From NCBI RefSeq assembly GCF_027596085.1, contig NC_072451.1, positions 751,979 through 815,978 of the forward strand: a DNA stretch of 64,000 nt, given 5' to 3'. Made by a program: the position numbers and the translations under genes. The notes below the pieces were generated by a model, which searched no databases, was not told the DNA's origin, and was given only the letters and a program-made list of their open reading frames with translations. Of this stretch, positions 57,705 through 64,000 are shown in pieces (the first letter of the stretch is position 1; each line of letters begins with the position of its first letter). Source of the DNA: Anoplopoma fimbria (Eukaryota > Chordata > Actinopteri > Perciformes > Anoplopomatidae).

Positions 57705-58165
57705 ATTATTATAATATGCTTGCTTGTATACAAGGCTCAGTGTTGTCTCCTCATAGCGATGCCATTACTTCACTTGTGTTTTATTGATGCAAACAAAACC
57801 CACACTAAAAATCAGATTGTCCTGTGGCATATTGTGCCGATAAACAGACATGAACTGATAAAATTCCCAGAGGTTGATGGTCTGAAGGAGAGTCTGTTAC
57901 CAGGACAACTGGACTCTTTGTCACCCAGCGTTTTCTCCTTTTGTCCCTGGATCCAGGCCGTCGCTCCTGCAGGGCGTTCAGCGCACACAGACCTGATGTA
58001 TGAACAGTATTTTAAATTATAATGTACCAGTAATTTGTATCGTAACCCTGAGTGAACCCCGTTTGCTTCATGTGCCTGTAAATCCAGACTTAACATTTGA
58101 ATAATAAAAGATTACTACAGGAGGCGGTGTGTGAATGTGTGGTGTGTCACGGATCACTGCGCTCA
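57705..58165 (+). pseudogene. Partial duplicate of lamc1 3' UTR, with second poly(A) signal
   Basis: Three blocks match the lamc1 3' UTR in order and orientation: about 57705-57790 to 55577-55668, 57793-58050 to 55941-56204, and 58051-58165 to 56333-56450. Segments 55669-55940 and 56205-56332 are missing; the second break has CCTG microhomology. AATAAA is retained at 58103-58108. It holds no coding sequence. Confidence 0.9.
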
Positions 58166-58860
58166 GAGTCCACGAAACTACCCGACTAAAAGTATTCAGC
58201 TAATACAGCCACTGATCGCTAGAGGTGGAGGAAGTATTCTGATCCTTTACTGCAGCAAGAGTACTAATACCACTCTGTGAAAATACTAGACTTTGGATGT
58301 TATCTAACCATGCTAATGTTAAGGCAGCTAATTACCCTGCATTGTATGATGTTGGCTAATGATTTATTTTTGCATCGTTTGATAAGAGATTATGTTTAAT
58401 ATGATCCTTAACCTGCAAAAGGTGCTTGACCAGGTACTGATACCAGTATCTGACACCTGGACTTTAACCTTAGTGCTCAACAAAACCAAGTCAGAGAGCA
58501 ACACATTGGAAGAACACTCGGTGAACATTAACATTAGGTGGACTGTAAGTTATATTGCTTTATTACACAAAATAAAACTGACCTCTGGACCAATGAAGCT
58601 CCAACTAACCTGAGACGATCCAGGAAACTGATACGATTGCTCTGCCTCACTGAGAGGAGACGCAGTTACAAAAGACAGAAGACAAATTTGCCATTCGGAC
58701 TGAGAAAGGACAACTACAAGAGGGAAAACCGGAGAACTGCCTCTTCAACCTGCTGGAGACTCACTGAGTTTAGGCTTCAAGTGGAATCTCAAGAGAAGGA
58801 GTGAAGGACGACTGGCTGAGCTGTTTGCCTCCTGAGTTTACAGCTTCACTCAGAGACAAC
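58166..58860 (+). promoter_or_regulatory. Upstream region / 5' UTR of the TRIM gene
   Basis: About 58210-58290 is a remnant of the dispersed AGTA/TACT repeat. The rest is unique and leads to the TRIM start. The GTG at 58801 is in frame but the ATG at 58861 (ACAACATGG, good Kozak context) is preferred. No TATA box or intron boundary was confidently seen. Confidence 0.5.
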
Positions 58861-60258
58861 ATGGCTTCCAGGTTAGAGGAAGATTTCTGCTGTTCTGTCT
58901 GCCATGACGTCTTTAAAGATCCCGTCATGCTGTCATGTTCTCACAGCTTCTGTAGAGTCTGTCTGGAGGACTGGTGGACAGAGAAGGAGATCAAGGAGTG
59001 TCCAGTGTGTAAGAGAAGACATTCTAAGGACGTCATACCTCCTAACTTAACTTTAAAGAACCTGTGTGAGAGTTTCTTACAGGAGAGAGATCAGAGAGCT
59101 TCAGAGCCTCTCTGCAGTCTGCACTCTGAGAAACTCAAACTCTTCTGTCTGGACCATCAGCAGCCAGTGTGTCTCGTCTGCAGAGATTCAGAAAAACACA
59201 CCAACCACAGAATCAGACCCATCGATGAAGCTGCTCAACAACACAAGAAGAAACTTCAGGAAACTCTGGAGCCCTTAAAGGAGAAGTTAAAGGTTTGTGA
59301 ACGAGTTAAAGTGAAGTTTGATCAAACAGCAGAACACATGAAGGTCCAGGCCCGACGCACAGAGAGGCAGATTCAGGATCAGTTTAAGAAGCTTCACCAG
59401 TTTCTAGAGGAGGAAGAGGAGGCCAGGATGGCTGCAGTGAGGGAGGAAGAGGAGCAGAAGAGTCAGATGATGAAGGAGAAGATGGAGGCTCTGAGCAGAG
59501 AGATAGCAGCTCTTTCAGACACAGTCAGAGCCACAGAGGACGAGCTGAGAGCTGAAGACGTCTCATTCCTCAACAACTACAAGGCTGCAGTGGAAAGAGT
59601 CCAGCAGCGCCCCCTGCTGGAGGATCCACAGCTGCTCTCAGGAGCTCTGATAGACCAGGCCAAACACCTGGGCAACCTGACCTTCAACATCTGGAACAAG
59701 ATGAAGGACATGGTCTCCTACACTCCTCTGGTTCTGGACCCAAACACTGCTGGTTCAGAACTCATCCTGTCTGAAGATCTGACCAGTGTGAGACGAGGAG
59801 AAGAACAGCAGCTTCCTGATAATCCAGAGAGGATTGATGGTTCATATAACTGGTCTGTTCTGGGCTCTGAGGGGTTTAACTCAGGGACTCACAGCTGGGA
59901 CGTCCAGGTTGGAGACAGTGAACACTGGTGTCTGGGTGTGTTAGCAGAGTCTGTCCAGAGGAAGAGATACATACAGTCTGGATTATGGAGAATATGGTTC
60001 TGTTTTGGTGAATACAGAGCTGACTCCCCATCATCAGATGAATACATTGATCTCAAAGTCCAGGAGAATCTCCAGAGGATCAGAGTGAATCTGGACTGGA
60101 ACAGAGGAAAGCTGTCGTTCTCTGATCCTGATACCAACACACACATACACACCTTCACACACACTTTCACTGAGAAGATGTTTCCTTACATTCACACTAT
60201 AGATGGACTGAAGGTTTTACCAGTGAAGGTCTCTGTGACTGTAGAACAACAGACATAG
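58861..60258 (+). CDS. TRIM-family E3 ubiquitin ligase (RING, B-box 2, coiled coil, PRY/SPRY), single exon
   Basis: 465 residues, starting [14 protein letters not shown]. The C3HC4 RING covers about 11-50 (C11, C14, C26, H28, C31, C34, C47, C50), so E2 binding and ligase activity are expected. The B-box 2 covers about 85-116 (C85, H88, C96, C104, C107, H113, H116). A charged coiled coil spans about 120-250. PRY starts near 290 ([16 protein letters not shown]) and SPRY follows ([35 protein letters not shown]). It resembles the teleost TRIM35-like / zinc-binding protein A33-like group, which is greatly expanded in fish and often linked to antiviral or inflammatory signalling. The exact orthologue and target are unknown. 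An intronless coding region with full-length domains suggests a functional retrocopy-type or single-exon member. Confidence 0.92.
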   Translation: MASRLEEDFCCSVCHDVFKDPVMLSCSHSFCRVCLEDWWTEKEIKECPVCKRRHSKDVIPPNLTLKNLCESFLQERDQRASEPLCSLHSEKLKLFCLDHQQPVCLVCRDSEKHTNHRIRPIDEAAQQHKKKLQETLEPLKEKLKVCERVKVKFDQTAEHMKVQARRTERQIQDQFKKLHQFLEEEEEARMAAVREEEEQKSQMMKEKMEALSREIAALSDTVRATEDELRAEDVSFLNNYKAAVERVQQRPLLEDPQLLSGALIDQAKHLGNLTFNIWNKMKDMVSYTPLVLDPNTAGSELILSEDLTSVRRGEEQQLPDNPERIDGSYNWSVLGSEGFNSGTHSWDVQVGDSEHWCLGVLAESVQRKRYIQSGLWRIWFCFGEYRADSPSSDEYIDLKVQENLQRIRVNLDWNRGKLSFSDPDTNTHIHTFTHTFTEKMFPYIHTIDGLKVLPVKVSVTVEQQT

Positions 60259-60550
60259 ATGATGGTGATGGTGGTGATGATGATGGTGATGATGATGATG
60301 GTGATGATGATGGTGATGATGATGGTGATGGTGGTGATGATGATGGTGATGATGATGGTGATGATGATGATGATGATGGTGATGATGATGGTGATGATGA
60401 TGATGATGGTGATGGTGATGATGATGATGATGGTGATGGTGGTGATGATGATGGTGATGATGATGGTGATGGTGGTGATGATGATGGTGATGATGATGGT
60501 GATGGTGGTGATGATGATGGTGATGGTGGTGATGATGATGGTGATGATGG

Positions 60551-60581
<31 letters not shown>

Positions 60582-60592
60582 GATGATGAAAA
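60259..60592. repeat. (GATGATGATGGTGATG)n array right after the TRIM stop
   Basis: Begins directly at the stop codon (ACA TAG ATG ATG GTG) and continues about 330 bases as GATGATGGTGATG units. It would be the start of the TRIM 3' UTR. Confidence 0.96.
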
Positions 60593-60656
60593 TCAATAAC
60601 TTCATATGTGACACTTTGAGGATCATGTGACCATGTTATCTAGAGATCAAGCTGAT

Positions 60657-60657
60657 C

Positions 60658-60694
<37 letters not shown>

Positions 60695-60712
60695 AAACAC
60701 GCACACACACAC

Positions 60713-60760
<48 letters not shown>
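60657..60760. repeat. (CA)n in the presumed TRIM 3' UTR
   Basis: CA run with CAGACACAAACACGCAC interruptions. AATAAA at 60955-60960, just before the LINE, is a possible TRIM poly(A) signal. Confidence 0.92.
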
Positions 60761-60761
<1 letters not shown>

Positions 60762-60971
60762 ATTAAGTTTTTCATGATGTGTTCAAATGTAATCATGTAA
60801 ATGTAGTGATTTTTGAAGATGTTTTCACATTAATATAAATAGATATTAGAGATGAATTATGATGTTTAACTTCCTAACACTAGCTCTAAGATTATATTAC
60901 ATCATTAAAACTAACAATGACAACATGTTATTTTAATGTAAACAAGTATTAGGAAATAAATTATTGTATTT

Positions 60972-62460
60972 CTATTAAATTACATTTACATTACATTACA
61001 GTCATTTAGCAGACGCTTTTATCCAAAGCGACTTACAGGAAGTGTATTCAACATAGGTATTCAAGAGAACTACTAGTCACCAGAAGTCATAAGTGCATCT
61101 CCTTTCTTAAACAAGCATCTAAAAGCATAAACCAGAGCAAAAGTATAGTGCAGAGGCAGATTACTACGAAAACAATAATTGCAACAGACTAATCCGAATA
61201 TAGTAAGTGCTACAAACTACTACGAATAGGATAAGTGCAGTAAACAAATACAAATTCAATAAGTGCAACAACTAATACGAGTGCAATAAGTGCTACGAGG
61301 AAGGCTCCGGGTAGTACTTCTTGAAGAGGTGAGTTTTCAGCCTGCGCCTAAAGATGGGCAGCGACTCTGCTGTCCTGAGGTCAGTGGGGAGTTCATTCCA
61401 CCATTGAGGGGCCAGGACAGAAAAAAGCTGTGACCGGGTGGATCGGCTGCAGGGACCTCTGAGCGACGGGCAACCAATCGCCCGAGGCAGCAGAGCGAAG
61501 TGGTCGGGCAGGGGTGTAGGGCTTGACCAAGGCCTGGAGATAGGAAGGAGCTGTTCTTTTCACTGCCCTGTAGGCTAGCACCAGAGTCTTAAACTGGATG
61601 CGAGCTCTTACAGGGAGCCAGTGTAGAGAACGGAGAAGGGAAGTTGTGTGCGAGAACTTGGGGCGATTGAACACCAGACGTGCTGCAGCTTTCTGGACAA
61701 GCTCCAGAGGTCTGATGGCCGACGCCGGGGCTCCAGCAAGTAGTGAGTTGCAGTAGTCCAGGCGGGAGATGACCAGAGCCTGGATGAGCACCTGCGCCGT
61801 CTCCTCAGGGAGGAAGGGGCGAATCCTCCTGATGTTGTAGAGGAGGAATCTGCAGGAGCGTGTGACCGATGCAATGTTTGCTGAGAACGACAGTTGGTCG
61901 TCCAGGGTCACACCCAGATTCCTCACAGTCCGAGTTGGCGTCACCACGGCATCATCAATGGTGATGGACAGGTCTCGGTGCGGGCAACCCTTCCCCGGGA
62001 GGAAGAGTAGCTCGGTTTTGTCCAGGTTCAGCTTCAGGTGGTGTGTCGCCATCCACTTCGAGATGTCAGCCAAGCACGCAGCAATGTGTGCCTCCACTTG
62101 GGTGTCACCGGGAGGAAATGACAAGACCAGCTGGGTGTCATCGGCATAACAATGGTAAGAGAAGTCATGCGAGCGAATAACAGAACCCAGAGATGTTGTG
62201 TAGAGCGAGAAGAGAAGGGGGCCCAGAACTGAGCCTTGTGGAACCCCCGTAGTCAGCGTGCGTGGTTCCGACACGGCCCCCCTCCATGTCACCTGGTAGG
62301 ATCGGCCTGTCAGGTAGGATGCAAACAGGGAGAGTGCAGAGCCTGAGACGCCCATCCTCTCGAGGGTGGAGAGGAGGATCTGGTGGTTCACCGTGTCAAA
62401 CGCCGCTGACAGGTCCAGGAGAATCAGGACAGAGGAGAGAGAGTTCGCTCTCGCTAAATC
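60972..62460 (-). mobile_element. 5'-truncated L2-like LINE with frameshifted reverse transcriptase
   Basis: On the minus strand a 333-codon open frame (61393-62391) continues upstream without stop to about 62457. It contains [28 protein letters not shown] and the catalytic YADD at 62137-62148, plus [10 protein letters not shown] and [10 protein letters not shown], which mark L2/CR1-clade reverse transcriptases. The expected C-terminal NELPTDLR...HLFK segment lies at about 61310-61390 in another frame, so a one-base shift, probably in the A6 run at 61421-61426, breaks the protein. The 3' end (about 60972-61040) carries ATTACATTACAGTCATTTAG and AGACGCTTTTATCC, a common fish L2 tail. The endonuclease and ORF start are missing: a dead 5'-truncated copy. 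Confidence 0.9.
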
Positions 62461-62529
62461 ATGTGACTTGTGTGTTTTTATGCAAAATCACCACAAAGAT
62501 GACAATAACAAAGTAAAAGGAAACAGTTT

Positions 62530-63120
62530 TGATGGTTTTCACTTTTTACTGTACTACATCTCAGAGGTACATATTGTACTTTGTTTTGCTCTGCATTTAT
62601 CAGGCATCTTTGATTAAATACTTAATTTCTAGTAACTTACTGTAAAAAAGTATCTTTACTGTGTGATGTAAGTACTTTTACTCCTTTTAACACCTTCATA
62701 TACTTTATTTAGACGACAATAACATTCTGTTGATCTCCTCCGTATTATATTTATCCTATAAAGTCAGAACATCCCTGATATGCTATGATGATCTCATTTA
62801 AATATCATCACGAGGTCTTTCACTGCGAATAATGAAGGTTACTAGAAGTTCTGTTCTTGAGAAGCTGCAGAAAGAATTCACCAACAGAGAAGAAGAAACG
62901 CAGCTGAGACAGCAGGTGGAGACAGAGTCCCAGTGAAGGACAGAACAGTTCATTGTATATATCGTACTTTATACTGTACTACATCTCAGAGGTAAATGTT
63001 GTACTTTTTACTGTACTACATCTCAGAGGTAAATGTTGTACTTTTTACTGTACTTTTTTGTACTTTTTACTGTACTACATCTCAGAGGTACATATTGTAC
63101 TTTTTACTCCTATATAAGTT
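62530..63120. repeat. Dispersed AGTA/TACT repeat copies
   Basis: 'actgtactacatctcagagg' occurs at about 62550, 62972, 63012 and 63070, each followed by a TTGTACTTT run. Between them (62700-62950) the sequence is ordinary. Confidence 0.8.
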
Positions 63121-64000
63121 TTATAAATACTTTTACTGTGTAGTATTAGTAGTATTAGTACTTTTACTGTGTAGTATTAGTAGTATTAGTACTTTTACTT
63201 GTGGTACTATTAGTACTTTTACTGTGTGGTATTAGTGGTATTAGTACTTTTACTGTGTAGTATTAGTAGTATTAGTACTTTTACTGTGTGGTATTAGTAG
63301 TATTAGTACTTTTACTGTGTGGTATTAGTAGTATTAGTACTTTTACTGTGTAGTATTAGTACTTTTACTGTGTAGTATTAGTAGTATTAGTACTTTTACT
63401 GTGTGGTATTAGTAGTATTAGTACTTTTACTGTGTAGTATTAGTAGTATTAGTACTTTTACTGTGTGGTATTAGTAGTATTAGTACTTTTACTGTGTGGT
63501 ATTAGTAGTTAGTAGTATTAGTACTTTTACTGTGTGGTATTAGTAGTATTAGTACTTTTACTGTGTGGTATTAGTAGTATTAGTACTTTTACTGTGTGGT
63601 ATTAGTAGTATTAGTACTTTTACTGTGTGGTATTAGTAGTATTAGTACTTTTACTGTGTGGTATTAGTAGTATTAGTACTTTTACTGTGTGGTATTAGTA
63701 GTATTAGTACTTTTACTGTGTGGTATTAGTAGTATTAGTACTTTTACTGTGTGGTATTAGTAGTATTAGTACTTTTACTGTGTGGTATTAGTAGTATTAG
63801 TACTTTTACTGTGTAGTATTAGTACTTTTACTGTGTAGTATTAGTACTTTTACTGTGTAGTATTAGTAGTATTAGTACTTTTACTGTGTGGTATTAGTAG
63901 TATTAGTACTTTTACTGTGTAGTATTAGTAGTATTAGTACTTTTACTGTGTGGTATTAGTGGTATTAGTACTTTTACTGTGTGGTATTAGTAGTATTAGT
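63121..64000. repeat. 31-bp minisatellite running off the window
   Basis: About 28 units of GTATTAGTAGTATTAGTACT plus TTTACTGTGTG, with GTAGTATTAG variants. The unit is an expansion of the adjacent dispersed repeat's 'gtattagtacttttactgtg' core. The array continues past the last base, so its length is unknown. Confidence 0.97.

Noticed and set aside
57705..58165. The duplicate lamc1 3' UTR as a spliced retrocopy
   Set aside because: The missing segments do not have GT-AG ends, there is no poly(A) tail and no coding exons. Deletion after segmental duplication fits better.
58801..58860. TRIM start at 58801
   Set aside because: That codon is GTG. The first ATG in a good context is 58861, giving the usual short N-terminus before the RING.
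61393..62391. Minus-strand reverse transcriptase as a host gene or retrovirus
   Set aside because: Motifs and tail fit an L2-type non-LTR element. No LTRs, gag or envelope, and the reading frame is broken.

Overview
The window looks like ray-finned fish nuclear DNA, probably from a percomorph. It carries intron-rich vertebrate genes, a compact 28-exon laminin gene, very abundant (CA)n/(CT)n microsatellites and minisatellites, an L2-type LINE fragment and several interspersed repeats that I recognise from perciform genomes. I found no prokaryotic or viral genes, no CRISPR array and no RNA genes.

Layout. (1) 1-6746, plus strand: the 3' half of DHX9 (RNA helicase A), 12 exons. It enters mid-exon in the second RecA-like domain and ends in an expanded Gly/Arg/Tyr tail, with a poly(A) signal at 7050. 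(2) 6747-10280: intergenic, with a LINE-tail-like repeat, a 400-bp interspersed repeat and a 1.2-kb degenerate ATTT tract. (3) 10280-10548: GC-rich LAMC1 promoter and 5' UTR, with a 13-bp inverted repeat and a perfect CRE octamer. (4) 10549-53939, plus strand: a complete laminin gamma-1 gene (lamc1), 28 coding exons and 1597 codons plus stop. It has a signal peptide, LN domain, LE repeats, L4 domain, LE repeats including the nidogen-binding heptapeptide, and the coiled coil ending in the integrin-relevant Glu at position -3. Its 3' UTR runs to a poly(A) signal at 56385. (5) 56450-58165: a degenerate minisatellite followed by a partial duplicate of the lamc1 3' UTR. (6) 58861-60258, plus strand: an intact single-exon TRIM E3 ubiquitin ligase gene (RING, B-box, coiled coil, PRY/SPRY). 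(7) About 60972-62460, minus strand: a 5'-truncated, frameshifted L2-like LINE reverse transcriptase. (8) 62530-64000: a dispersed repeat that becomes a 31-bp minisatellite running off the window.

DHX9 followed by LAMC1 matches the order on human chromosome 1q25, except that SHCBP1L, which lies between them in human, is absent here. DHX9 is a nuclear DNA/RNA helicase. Laminin gamma-1 is the common gamma chain of most basement-membrane laminins. The TRIM protein is probably a lineage-specific immune or ubiquitin-pathway ligase. The genes are neighbours but have no obvious common pathway.

I saw no new multi-gene system. The distinctive signal is structural: many introns carry their own tandem array, and many arrays begin at, or end at, a splice site. 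Specific cases are a DHX9 intron that is a CA-repeat and stays open and in frame if retained, a perfect acceptor-donor (ratchet-like) junction at lamc1 exon 2, an array that copies its own splice donor, an array made of acceptor-like units, and an intron with a duplicated splice-site segment. Exon boundaries were set by reading frames, splice consensus and recall of the human protein families. No alignments or searches were run.
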